Shown here in pieces: positions 12,737-21,100 of a stretch of DNA of 64,000 nucleotides (the stretch's first letter is position 1; each line of letters begins with the position of its first letter). The notes below the pieces were generated by a model. The model was not told the DNA's origin. It ran no database searches and saw nothing but the letters and a program-made list of their open reading frames with translations. Source of the stretch: Eutreptiella sp. 'Long Island Sound 2002' (taxonomy: Eukaryota; Euglenozoa; Euglenophyceae; Eutreptiales; Eutreptiaceae); the NCBI GenBank assembly GCA_964036045.1, contig OZ038383.1, positions 38,177,294-38,241,293 of the forward strand, given 5' to 3'. The translations under genes and the position numbers were made by a program.

Positions 12737-14001
12737 GGGCATTTGGTGAAACATAGTATGCACATAGCAAAACCTAGTAAAATGTAGCAAAACCTAGTAA
12801 AAAAAATGGTTATTAGATTTTTTTTGAAAAAGTTTTTTTTACTGGGTAAAAAAAGCAAAATTTTGAAAAAAAATTCTTACTAGGTCAATTTCGAAACCCT
12901 TTGGAGGGGGGAGAGAGGGGGGGGGTGCACAGGGGGACAAAATCAGTATTGGCTGCCTAACCCCTACCTTCTGGAGGGCCGACAAGTGGGCGGAAATGCT
13001 ACGTCACCCCTGCATTCTCGATGATCCCCAACAAAGGGGACAAACTCAAAACACAAAAAAAAAAAACAAAAAAAACAAAAACGAAAATTTTCCCATGATG
13101 TGTATGACTCAGCCTCACGGTCAACAGATTGCCCCCGATGGGCTTTGAACCCATGACCTTCCACTTGTGAAGGCACTACTTTACCCACTGGGGTATGAGC
13201 CACCTCTGTTGTGCCTGTGCACAGGGCTGGTACTGATATTTGGTCTAATTTGGTTTTCATCCATTATTTGGTTCTCGTGAAAAACATGAGTATTTTGAGT
13301 ATAGACACATGGGGTGAAAACCCATTTTTTCGCCCTCTACTAGTTCAAGCAAAATTCCCATCTGTGGATTGTGAGTCCCTAACCCCAACTCGAGGGGCCA
13401 CGCAACAAAGCTTGGGAGTCAAAAAAAGGAAAGAAAGTGGGAGGCAAAATGACATTCTCAGGGATCCCCAACAAAGGGGAGCAAAAGCAGAAGTGTTCCC
13501 CAACAAAGGGGAACAAAATCAGAAGTGGCTACCTCACCCCTACCTTCTCGGGGGCCCAAAAGAGGGCGGAAGTGCTACGTCACCCCGGCGTTCTCGGGGT
13601 GCACTACAGAAGGGGAGGGAAACAAAAGTGGCCCGCGCCGGGCTCCTGGAAAAAATCCCATAGTGGGGGTCCTTAATGGCGGTCCTTAACAAAAAAAAAT
13701 TGGTCCCAAAGGACCACCTTGCCTCACCAGGCCAGTGGAAAAAGACCCCTCAGAGCGGGGGACAAGATCAGAAGTGGCCAACAAGTGGCCCAAAAGTTCT
13801 ACAGCCTAGTTCTTTTGCTTTTGGCGGTTTTGAAACCTAGTATAAAAAAACTTTTTTTAACTGGGTTTTGAAACCTATTTAAAAAAAGTTTTTTTTTACT
13901 AGGTTCCCGACACCCAGTAAAAAACTAGTGAACCTAGTAAACTGTTACCTAGTAAAAAAAAAACTTTTTTTAAACTTTTTACTAGGTTTAACTACAGACC
14001 C
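12737..14001. mobile_element. DNA transposon copy 1 (non-autonomous), CCTAGTAAA-end family
   Basis: The element begins GGGCATTTGGTGAAAC and ends ACTACAGACCC. Both ends are packed with AAACCTAGTAAAA motifs, on one strand at the left and reversed at the right, forming imperfect terminal inverted repeats of about 22 bp with long AT-rich subterminal regions. The flanks carry a 9-bp duplication (AGAAACCCG left, AGAAACTCG right). It is inserted in the 84-bp satellite, whose unit resumes at 14002. The inside holds satellite units and a tRNA-like element but no transposase. A 9-bp duplication is typical of Mutator-like elements; the class is inferred from that alone. Confidence 0.78.
13083..13380 (-). 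mobile_element. tRNA-derived SINE-like element, copy 1
   Basis: The minus strand carries ACCCCAGTGGGTA (box A-like) and GGTCATGGGTTCAAAGCCC (T-arm and box B-like) about 35 nt apart at 13127-13203, followed by a T/A-rich tail. About 180 bp before the tRNA-like head (plus-strand side to 13380) is shared with the copy at 16530-16830, including GGTGAAAACCCATTTTTTC. RNA polymerase III transcription is inferred from the boxes. An unusual point is that sequence 5' of the tRNA-like head is also conserved. Confidence 0.62.
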
Positions 14002-14347
14002 AGAAACTCGGCACTGGCCCGTGAGTGGGCGCGCTGGGTCACAAGGGCTACATACCCCGGGAATGCCCAAAAAGGGGGGGGGGTTGGAGGCAAAAATAAG
14101 TAATTTGACTTTTTTTGGGTACACTTAGGCGGGCACTTAAAAAGATGCATTCCTTGTCCACTTTTTTCGAGTCTCAGGCGAGTGACCCGTGTAACACTCA
14201 ACAAAAATACTTGTTATATTTTTTTTATTGTTTCTTTACATTAGTGTGATACTTCACCCATACACCATGCTGGAATGCCCCAGTGCAAAGGCCACTGGTT
14301 GAACTCGGGCAGAGGACGCCGCGGAGACTGCCAGACTGAAATGTTTC
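14002..14347. other. Transposon flank and probable 3' flank of a minus-strand gene
   Basis: Starts with a fragment of the 84-bp satellite (to about 14050), then AT-rich sequence with T runs near 14108 and 14220. These could include polyadenylation signals for the exon at 14348-14463, but no clear AATAAA-type signal was assigned. Confidence 0.3.
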
Positions 14348-14463
14348 CTAGGGGAGGTCAAGATTGTACCATGCTGTGGTGATGCCATGGCCAAGAGCAG
14401 CAGCAAAATCAAGTATCCCATTTTGAACAGCACCACAGAAATTGTACTTCGTTTGCCGAATCC
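14348..14463 (-). CDS. Probable terminal exon of an unknown minus-strand gene
   Basis: After the acceptor GCCCATTTCCAG the minus strand encodes GIRQTKYNFCGAVQNGILDF and then AAALGHGITTAWYNLDLP before TAG at 14348-14350. The sequence is convincingly protein-like. The frame stays open past the TAG for about 40 codons, so whether it is a real end is uncertain given the TAG pattern elsewhere in the window. It needs one base from the preceding exon, which does not match the exon at 15981-16105, so at least one exon is missing if both belong to one gene. Confidence 0.5.
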
Positions 14464-15980
14464 CTGGAAATGGGCTCTGACTCAGGTTGTTCATGGCTCC
14501 TTCCCTCCCCTCTCTACGATGCTGCAATGAACATGCTCCCTGCTATCCACAAAGCCGAAGGGCATTGACATTTCATTGTCCCAGCTTCCAATCGAATGCG
14601 GGGTGTCTAGGTGTGGAGAGGAGGATGATGCAGAGTACGGCCGAAAACTGCTTTTCCGGCCCGTCGTGCCCACGACAGTCAAATTCGGGGCCGAAGGTCA
14701 CAGGTCCCTCGTTTTCCTATGACTATCAGCGACGGTGATGGATCCACAGGCTTTCTTCTGCCAAATGTCATATGCACAGGGGTGCACTCATATTCATACA
14801 TATGTGCATTTATGCATGTATACGTGTATAAGTGTATACATGCAGAAACAGTACACAGTTTGTAGAGACTGTGCACATACACCTTTGCCTGTATAGTCTG
14901 TAGACACTGTGCACACATGCAGACACTCTGCACAGTTTGTAGACATCGTGCACAGTTGGTAGACACTGTGCACGTACACGTTTGCACAAATACAGTCTGT
15001 AGACACTGTGGATAGGTGGTGTACAACGTGCAGATGTTGTAGACACTGTGCACAAGTTGTAGACGCGAAGAGACAGTATGAGGATGGGGCGCAAAGCGCC
15101 CCACTGAAACAAGGTTGCATAGGTCCGTTTACTCAAGTATAGTCTGCAGAAGCTGTGCATACATGTAGACACATGTCTACATGTATGCATACATCGACAT
15201 GCATACATATCTACAAACTGTGCACAGTTTGTTGACATTGTGTACAGTTTGTAGACATTGTGCACATACACTTAAACCCAAGTATAGGCTGTAGACACTG
15301 TGCATAGGTGGTATACAGCGTGCACATGTTGTAGACACTGTGCACATGCTGCAGACGCCAAGAGACAATGTTGAGGATGGGGCGCGAAGCACCCCCCTTC
15401 AAAAACGTTGCATAGGTCCGTTTACTCAACCTATGCAAGCCATGTTAGGGTCGTGCGTGGGCTAGGCAAAGCTCCAACAATAAGACCTTCTCCGGAAGGC
15501 TACCCCGGTCCCCAGAATACCAACCTACCTACCTGCCTTTACCAGTGTTGTCAGTAGACTGCATACATGTTGAGGTTCCAATACGTATACGTGTATATGT
15601 ATATGTGACGAATGTGCGGGGTATACATGATGCATATGCGTGTAGTTGCACATATCCAGCATCAGCGTTCCGCATTCCGTGAAGAGAGCTCAAAGGGTTA
15701 CATCGAAAGAGGTTTTGTCACAACGGGGCACCACTTGGGATGGGGACTGGGTGCATGGGGACTGGCACAAGAAATGGACAGGGGGCAACAGGGGGGCAAA
15801 CACGGAAATTCGCCAGATCATTTATCAAATGCGATCCCTTTGTTTGGTGCTTGCGAACAGCAGCTCGAGGGACCAAAGCAGACGCAAGGCAAACGGATTT
15901 GCACGAGGGGCCCCATACCACCAGAAATGGGAAGCTCCAACTGCCAGGAACAAGCCGGTGTGAGTGCTCTGCAACCGGAC
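14464..15980. other. Probable intron containing a duplicated GTAGACACTGTGCAC block
   Basis: The minus strand near 14510-14690 has a protein-like frame (including SIGSWDNEMSMPFGFVDSRE) that may be another exon without confirmed borders. From 14833 a repeat block follows, annotated separately. From 15430 to 15980 nothing was recognised. Confidence 0.35.
14833..15425. repeat. Tandem duplication of a ~300-bp block built of GTAGACACTGTGCAC subunits
   Basis: Two copies (about 14833-15125 and 15126-15425) each contain several GTAGACACTGTGCAC-like subunits, then GAGGATGGGGCGC and GTTGCATAGGTCCGTTTACT. The copies are about 80% alike. The frames crossing them are repetitive (VHSVYKLCT-like) and not credible genes. 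Confidence 0.85.
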
Positions 15981-16105
15981 CTGAAGAGTGGTGAGTGCAG
16001 CCGGGTCCGGCGGCTTCACACACTCGTATTCATCCACAGCGCTTTTGAGCAACCCTCCAGGAGCCAGTACATGAGCAAGCCATGACTTCAGTGCATGGAG
16101 CATGG
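15981..16105 (-). CDS. Exon of an unknown minus-strand gene
   Basis: A 125-nt minus-strand exon follows the acceptor GTCTATAG and ends at CAG before GTCCGG. It encodes MLHALKSWLAHVLAPGGLLK and SAVDEYECVKPPDPAALTTL. It begins with two bases, requiring a phase-1 donor upstream, and ends in phase 0. It lies between the exon cluster at 19.4-20.9 kb and the terminal exon at 14.35 kb, so one gene is plausible but not shown. The product is unknown. Confidence 0.5.
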
Positions 16106-16216
16106 CTATAGACGGGCTTGCGTCAGAGGTTGGGGGGGGGGGGTAGAAAAAAATTCCTGGTCCCGGCGTACAGCCTTTTCTTTTTCAGGCAGTACCCCCG
16201 GAGAAGGGGGGGGTAT

Positions 16217-16247
16217 GAAAAAAAATTCGCGTATAAATTTTTTTCCG
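16217..16247. repeat. AT-rich near-palindrome AAAATTCGCG...AAATTTTTTT (site 1)
   Basis: A-runs joined to TTCGCG and followed by T-runs form an imperfect hairpin. A related, nearly perfect palindrome occurs at 16891-16919. Confidence 0.5.
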
Positions 16248-16449
16248 GACACCAAAACCTGAAATTTCCTGAACTGTACCCCACCTCTTTGGGTTTGGAA
16301 GGTGCAAGGAGGATATTTTCAAGGTAACCATTGATGTATCAGCCGATATGGATGGCATTTGTGTTTCAGGCAACAAAGACCCCTGGTCTGTTCCGGCTGC
16401 AGTGGAGCGCCAACCCTAGCCTCTTATCGGCAGGCCCAAAAGTGGGCAG

Positions 16450-16830
16450 AAATGCTGGATTCTCGGGGGTCCCGAACAAAGGGGACAAAACCAAAGCACA
16501 AAAAAGGCAGCAAAAAGCAAAAAGAAAAAATTTCCATTGTGTCGCACACCCTACATGTAAGCACGAAGATTGCCTACCCTGGGAATTGAACCAAAGACCC
16601 TCCCATCATAGAGGCACTATTTACCCACTAGGGTACGGGCCATCTCTGACAGATGTCTACACAAGGATGGGATTGATATTGGTCCAATATGGTTTTCGTC
16701 CATGATTGAGTTCTCCTGAAAAATCTGAGTATTGTGAGTATAGATACATGGGGTAAGAACCCATTTTTTCACTCTTTGCCACATGAAGCAAATTTTACTT
16801 CTGGCGCACAATGTAGCAAAGTGAAGGTTA
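16450..16830 (-). mobile_element. tRNA-derived SINE-like element, copy 2
   Basis: Related to the element at 13083-13380 over more than 300 bp. On the minus strand TACCCTAGTGGGTAAATAGT (box A-like) and GGTCTTTGGTTCAATTCCC (box B-like) lie at about 16566-16641, followed by a T-rich tail with TTTTTGCTTTTTGC. The plus-strand right part has GGTAAGAACCCATTTTTTCA, shared with copy 1. A satellite-like GGGGTCCCGAACAAAGGGGA segment adjoins at the left in both copies, so the mobile unit may be larger than a simple SINE. Confidence 0.6.
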
Positions 16831-16890
16831 CATGCAAATCCTTCTTCCGAAAAAAATTCCTACAGGGGGTGCTAGTTACAGGGGGAGTTA

Positions 16891-16919
16891 CGGAAAAAAA
16901 ATTCGCGCGAATTTTTTCC
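16891..16919. repeat. Near-perfect palindrome GGAAAAAAAATTCGCGCGAA..CC (site 2)
   Basis: The arms GGAAAAAAAATTCGCG and CGCGAATTTTTTCC are complementary except for A/T run length. It can form a cruciform or hairpin. The same AAATTCGCG core occurs at 16217-16247. Confidence 0.65.
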
Positions 16920-16938
16920 ACCACCCCCCTTCGCTTGC

Positions 16939-17226
16939 GTGCACAAATCCTGTTTCAATGTTGCGTCGTGGAACATTGTGAGCAACACACCACTCATGAG
17001 TGTGGCGACAGACCTCCCTGCCCCTGACCAAGCCTTGGCGGCAAAACACCGCGACTTGTTGGAATTGTTGGACTTGTTGGAACAATGTCTTTGTCAACAA
17101 TGCTCTTCGTTGCAAAACTTGACGACTGCTGGTAGGTATGCCAAGCACGGGTGGCACGACAAGAAAGAGGAGCTTGTTCGAGAAACATGGTGGGACCATG
17201 GATTATATTGGTACCAACTTTCATGA
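16939..17226 (+). CDS. Hypothetical protein fragment (95 codons)
   Basis: The plus-strand frame encodes a Leu-rich helical segment (HRDLLELLDLLEQCLCQQCS) followed by a Trp/aromatic-rich end (RETWWDHGLYWYQLS) and a TGA. It directly follows the palindrome at 16.9 kb and precedes transposon copy 2 by about 100 bp. It resembles remnants of element-encoded proteins, but no family was identified. The first codon is uncertain. Confidence 0.35.
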   Translation: MHKSCFNVASWNIVSNTPLMSVATDLPAPDQALAAKHRDLLELLDLLEQCLCQQCSSLQNLTTAGRYAKHGWHDKKEELVRETWWDHGLYWYQLS

Positions 17227-17509
17227 CATGAACAGTGAGCGCCGTGCACACCAATTCCTGTAATGCCTACCACACGTGCACACAGATTGCAAGAGAGTAG
17301 CTCCCACACTAGGCATGTGACTGGAGTATTTGGTAAAAATTAGCACTAGACGAGGTAAAACTTAGTAAAATGTGATACAACTTAGTAGCAACAAGGTAAA
17401 TTGTAGAAATTTTTTTAAAATGTTTCAAGGAAAAATGTTGCTAAGGAAAAATATACATTTTTATTAAGTTTTACCATACCCCCCCCCCCCCATTTTGACT
17501 CCACACTTC

Positions 17510-17580
17510 GATGGTAGGTGGTACTTTGGTTTAAGGGCATAAAGCCGCCGGGTCGATTCCTGACCACTTGTGTGAGTGGC
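17510..17580 (+). other. tRNA-like (box A/box B-like) segment inside transposon copy 2
   Basis: GGTAGGTGGTACTTTGGTTT, then a GGGTCGATTCC box B-like motif, occurs about 190 bp from the left end. A matching segment lies about 240 bp from the left end of copy 3 (51213-51290), including GTTTAAGGGCAT and GTGGCGCC. It may be an internal promoter or the remnant of a short element. Confidence 0.45.
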
Positions 17581-17827
17581 GCCCCCCCCACCCCCACCCC
17601 CCGGGCCAACCCATCATGCACACCTGTTCGTTGGCACTCGGCCAATACAACTATAACATAGTATGACACAATAGAATTGGGATTGGGCACTAGAAACAAA
17701 ACCAAGCTCAAGAAAGGAGTCTTGAGAGGGCCATGGCCAACATCAATGCGGCAACATTGGGAACAAAACCAGGTGTAATAAAAAAAGAGAACCCGGCAGG
17801 GCCGCAACCAACGTTAGTGCCAACTAC

Positions 17828-18643
17828 TTACAAGTAATTACAAAAGACACACTTGAAGATCAAGTTAGCCCTCGTATATGTAGGGCTCGGTTTGCTTGCC
17901 TCTGAGGGATTCATTGTGCACATCCCAAAGGAATTTGTTTTCAATTCCTCTTGCAGCTTCGTGCAAAATTCTTGGTGATTTCTCAATGGACCATCGGCAT
18001 TTTGGGGGTATTGAGGAAACATTGCATACCACATGCAACAGATCCACACACCGGGACGGGCATTATCAGTGGCATCACCAACTGCAACAACAATAACAAA
18101 AGTAGCAGCAGCAGCAGCAAGGTTTGCCGCCTTGAATTGGCACAATCCTATAGATATCTCCCATTGACACAAGATAGTGGCATGGAAGGTACAATGAAGA
18201 ACCTCACATTCGTGGCACATTATGTGAGGTGTGCCATCACAAAAAAAGCATGTGTCATTGAGGTTTGCAGAGTTGCGTTTGGTGTACATCCAAGCCACCT
18301 CCCAATGCATTGTCGGGGTCCCAGGTGTGGATACCAACTTGGAACGATTGTAGTACAAAGTAACCTGCACCATTTCACACGGCAACCACAATCGATCATA
18401 TGGCACTTGCAATATGCCGTTGACAACGCGTCGAGACAAGGCACAACACAGTCTCAAGAGACATGCTGGATGGCAACTGACAACATCTATTTGCCGGATG
18501 AAGGTGGAATGCACGGGTGCAATTGCAAATGCAAGGGGAGTGAAAGCATCCAAAACCTTTGCACACTTCTTCCGTGTGTTTGCACACGTCTTCTGCTGTG
18601 GTTGAATGCATTCTCGCTCGTGGGAGTCCATCACTCCAACTCA
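17828..18643 (-). CDS. Transposon-encoded protein, C-terminal part, zinc-finger-like (copy 2)
   Basis: About 268 minus-strand codons, ending in TAA, contain VSCHPACLLRLCCALSRRVV, YDRLWL, and a Cys/His cluster CFFCDGTPHIMCHECEVLHC (C-x2-C-x7-C-x2-C with following His/Cys), which suggests a treble-clef or MYND/B-box-like zinc site. The same blocks occur in the same order in copy 3 (51385-53279), showing that this is a conserved element protein and not a chance frame. No catalytic D/E motif or SWIM finger of a Mutator transposase is visible. A TGA just upstream of 18643 shows the frame is truncated here. Confidence 0.6.
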
Positions 18644-18907
18644 CGGGGTCACACCAAAGCGTGGGAGTCCGTGACCCCAACTCAAGGGGCCACACCGAAG
18701 CGTGGGACCCCAACTTTTTTTCTCAGTTTTTTACCTAGTCGAAAAAAACTTTTTTTGTTTTACTAAGTAAATTACTTATTGGAAAAAAATTTTCTACAAG
18801 CACCTGCAGAGGAAATCCTTCGTAACAAAATGTTCTTTCTACTAAAATTTGAAATTTAGTCAAACAAAGGTTTCAAAAAAATTTACTAAGTTTTACGACA
18901 GACCCAT

Positions 18908-19401
18908 GTGACGGACAGTACACTTTTAAATTGTGTCCTTTTGTTTGCCATTGTTCCTTCCTTTACGCTCCAGAGCGCTTTGAGAAATTCACGAATACAC
19001 AACCTGAAATTTCTCGACCAAATTGTGAGAGCTGGTGGCAGGGGTGCGTTTGATGGGGGTGGGGACAAAGGGGGTTTTTCAAGAGTGATGGCAGAAAGCA
19101 GTTACCGGCCATTGGAGGAGCGACTCCTAGCGGGTACAAACCGGTTGGAGGACCACTGGGTGCAGATAGAAGCGGTTGGCAGGGCTGACTGTCACCCCAA
19201 AGTGTGCCCCCCTTCCTTTCAAGCGCAGCCCTGGCTAATGGGAATAAAGCAAACGTCAGCATCGCTTCCAGGGAACCTCCATTGGAGGTACGGGTGAATT
19301 TCAATCAGAAACGGACGTGACCAACACGGATGGCCCATCTTCCGGCCTACCACGACTACTACTGCTACCCTGCCTACCCTGCGAGCTGCGACTGCATACA
19401 C
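18908..19401. other. Sequence between transposon copy 2 and the exon at 19402; repeated segment
   Basis: About 140 bp at 19095-19235 (AGTTACCGGCCATTGGAG, then AGATAGAAGCGGTTGG) are related to 56591-56745 (AGTTACTGGCCACTGGAG, then ACAGAAGCGGTTGG). This is a dispersed repeat of unknown type. Otherwise nothing was recognised. Confidence 0.45.
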
Positions 19402-19484
19402 CTGTACAGGAGAAACGCCATCATAGAAATCGTAACGCTCATGGATCAGTAGAACGGGTGCTTTTACTTTCAGGGAAATGATTG
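19402..19484 (-). CDS. Unknown multi-exon gene, exon 5 of the linked series
   Basis: This 83-nt exon lies between the acceptor GTTTCAG and donor GTGTAT, and encodes IISLKVKAPVLLIHERYDFY then DGVSPVQ. Two bases at its start complete the codon left by the exon at 19770-19982. The PVLLIHE-YD string faintly recalls an alpha/beta-hydrolase acid loop, but the flanking exons do not support that family. Confidence 0.55.
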
Positions 19485-19769
19485 CTGAAACTTTCGACAT
19501 ATACCGCACAAGTGTTCCCCCGGATCAACAAAATTGTTGCTTGACATGGCCCAATGCACATTGTTTTCGGAATGATTGCAAGGTGCCTCGTGCAACTACA
19601 AATTGTCTTAGACCCATTGCAAGGTTTCCACAACCCTGAGAGGCACATACTTGCACTAGTAGTCATACTTGTATTATGTCACTACATATCTTTGCTGGAA
19701 GTCACATCAGCACACAAGTCCAACCATTTCAATTTGTACGAGGCACGCAAACAGCTTTCGGCAAAATAC

Positions 19770-19982
19770 CTGGAGCACCAGAAGTGGACAAACTTGCGAC
19801 TGCCAAGGGAGGCTGCGGCTTGAGGCCAGCGGGGTTCTGCTGAACGTGCCCTATGGCCGGAGATACCATGGTGTTGGATGCCATCATGGCATTGTCCAGG
19901 GCATGTGGAACGGTGGCTGGATGAGTTCCACGGAGGATGGTGATGGCAGACCCCTTGGCCCACACGGCATCTGATGCATAAC
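19770..19982 (-). CDS. Unknown multi-exon gene, exon 4 of the linked series
   Basis: The 213-nt exon lies between the acceptor TCTCATAG and the donor GTATTT. It encodes YASDAVWAKGSAITILRGTH, PATVPHALDNAMMASNTMVS and a Pro/Ala/Ser-rich end. The initial two bases complete a Gly codon with the last base of the exon at 20105-20288, and the final base passes to the exon at 19484. Codon content, length and phases strongly support a real exon. Function unknown. Confidence 0.7.
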
Positions 19983-20020
19983 CTATGAGACGCAGATATG
20001 CACTACACAGGGGCGCGGCC

Positions 20021-20033
20021 GGGGGGGGGGGGG
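20021..20033. repeat. Homopolymer G13
   Basis: A run of 13 G, one of more than ten runs of at least 12 G or C in the window. Confidence 0.9.
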
Positions 20034-20104
20034 TACAGCCCTAAAAGGCCCACAGGGCAAATTGAGGAAGCCGTATTCTTTTGCGAGTCAAGCAGGTCCC
20101 ATAC

Positions 20105-20288
20105 CAACACAGCACATCAGAAGGACGGTGGCTGCTGCAGTGAGGGACAGCGTGGCCTTCCTGGAGCACTGTGTTGTATTCCCCAGTGGCCAAGCACCAA
20201 GTTCAGGGTCGAAATAGGAGGCGTTGTGCGCCGACTGCAGCATCATCCGGTGGGTGTCCCACGTGCCACCAGGAGACGACATGTTTCT
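20105..20288 (-). CDS. Unknown multi-exon gene, exon 3 with a hydrophobic helix
   Basis: The 184-nt exon follows the acceptor CGCTTACAG and ends before GTATGG. It encodes NMSSPGGTWDTHRMMLQSAH, NASYFDPELGAWPLGNTTQC and then a hydrophobic run LSLTAAATVLLMCCV that may be a membrane segment. NAS and NTT are possible N-glycosylation sites, so an extracytoplasmic domain before a membrane helix is plausible. It starts in phase 0, agreeing with the exon at 20383-20510, and leaves one base. Confidence 0.68.
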
Positions 20289-20382
20289 CTGTAAGCGCAG
20301 TGCAGTAGATCATGCAACCGGGGGGGGTTCCTACTGCATTTTGTAGTGGTCCTCTGTCCAGACTGCGTCATGTAATGAGTAC

Positions 20383-20510
20383 TAAACTTCGACTGGCAGC
20401 ACAAACAACGGACGAAAGGCCTAACTTCCTTGAGATGTGCATAGGGCTGCCGAAGCTTTCAATTACAGCGGCAAGAGAAGTATTGAAGGATACATCAATG
20501 TACACAATAT
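20383..20510 (-). CDS. Unknown multi-exon gene, exon 2 of the linked series
   Basis: The 128-nt exon encodes IVYIDVSFNTSLAAVIESFG, SPMHISRKLGL and SVVCAASRSL. The donor is GTACTC and the acceptor is a purine-rich AAAG, so the start is the weak side. It ends in phase 0, matching exon 3. It begins with two bases, which does not match the phase-0 end of the exon at 20808-20889, so an exon may be missing in between. Confidence 0.48.
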
Positions 20511-20807
20511 CTTTAATTCCAACCCAAGTGCCACACAGGCTTATGCTTGGCTCTGTCCCCCAAGTCCCCTAGTCGAAGCTACTGAAACATGCCAAATCTA
20601 TTCGGTACACACCCCTACTATAGCTGAGAGTAGACCGTGGCTTCTATACTGCAGCAACCTTGGAATGCACCATTGATAGTTAACAGAAGACCAAATGCCC
20701 TCTGAAGTTCAGAGTTGCGGATGCAAACAAGCCAACCGCGTCCGAGCCTTGGAGGGTCCCACGCAGACACAGGCAGGCTGGACTTAAGAGGTTGGGCGGC
20801 GCCTTAC

Positions 20808-20889
20808 TGTCCTACACCCTGTGCCGCAGGTGTCTGATGGTATCACTCGATAGGAGCAGCATGGCCTGATGGCGAATTGGAAAGTGAAC
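20808..20889 (-). CDS. Unknown multi-exon gene, Cys-rich exon
   Basis: The 82-nt exon lies between the acceptor GGCCACAG and the strong donor ACA/GTAAGG. It encodes FTFQFAIRPCCSYRVIPSDT then CGTGCRT, with four Cys and a secreted-protein look in keeping with the glycosylation sites of exon 3. It was chosen over another open minus-strand frame because only this frame is open through both splice sites. Confidence 0.5.
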
Positions 20890-21100
20890 CTGTGGCCTCG
20901 TATCTTCACTGGTACCGACTAAAACTAATTCCCAGACACCTACAGCAGCTTCGACGCGACGGCAGCGTCGACAAGGGGACCAGGCTTGCGGGAGGGACTT
21001 TGTGCATGGCACCCTCACTGGGCGAATGCACATTAACTTGCCCTCATTCAACATCAGAGTTGCCATGTTCTCCTAGTGTCGTGCTGCACCTTCCAATTGG
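20890..21100. other. Possible further upstream exon
   Basis: A minus-strand frame near 20940-21020 encodes MHKVPPASLVPLSTLPSRRS with a GTAGGT donor-like site. Its phase does not match the next exon. No other feature seen. Confidence 0.25.

Larger units (their letters stand above)
17324..18905. mobile_element. DNA transposon copy 2, CCTAGTAAA-end family
   Basis: The left end GAGTATTTGGTAAAA and right end ACGACAGACCC match the ends of copies 1 and 3, and TAGTAAA-type motifs fill both subterminal regions. The flanking 9-bp duplication is ATGTGACTG left and ATGTGACGG right. Inside are a tRNA-like segment (17510-17580) and a minus-strand coding remnant (17828-18643) homologous to that of copy 3. 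The size is 1.58 kb. Confidence 0.75.

Noticed and set aside
17828-18643. Mutator transposase identity for the element protein
   Set aside because: The 9-bp duplication suggests it, but neither a DDE core nor a SWIM finger could be seen, so only a descriptive name is given.
19402-19484. Alpha/beta-hydrolase acid-loop exon
   Set aside because: PVLLIHERYD is suggestive, but the phase-linked neighbours (19770-20288) do not resemble that fold and the family Gly after His is absent.
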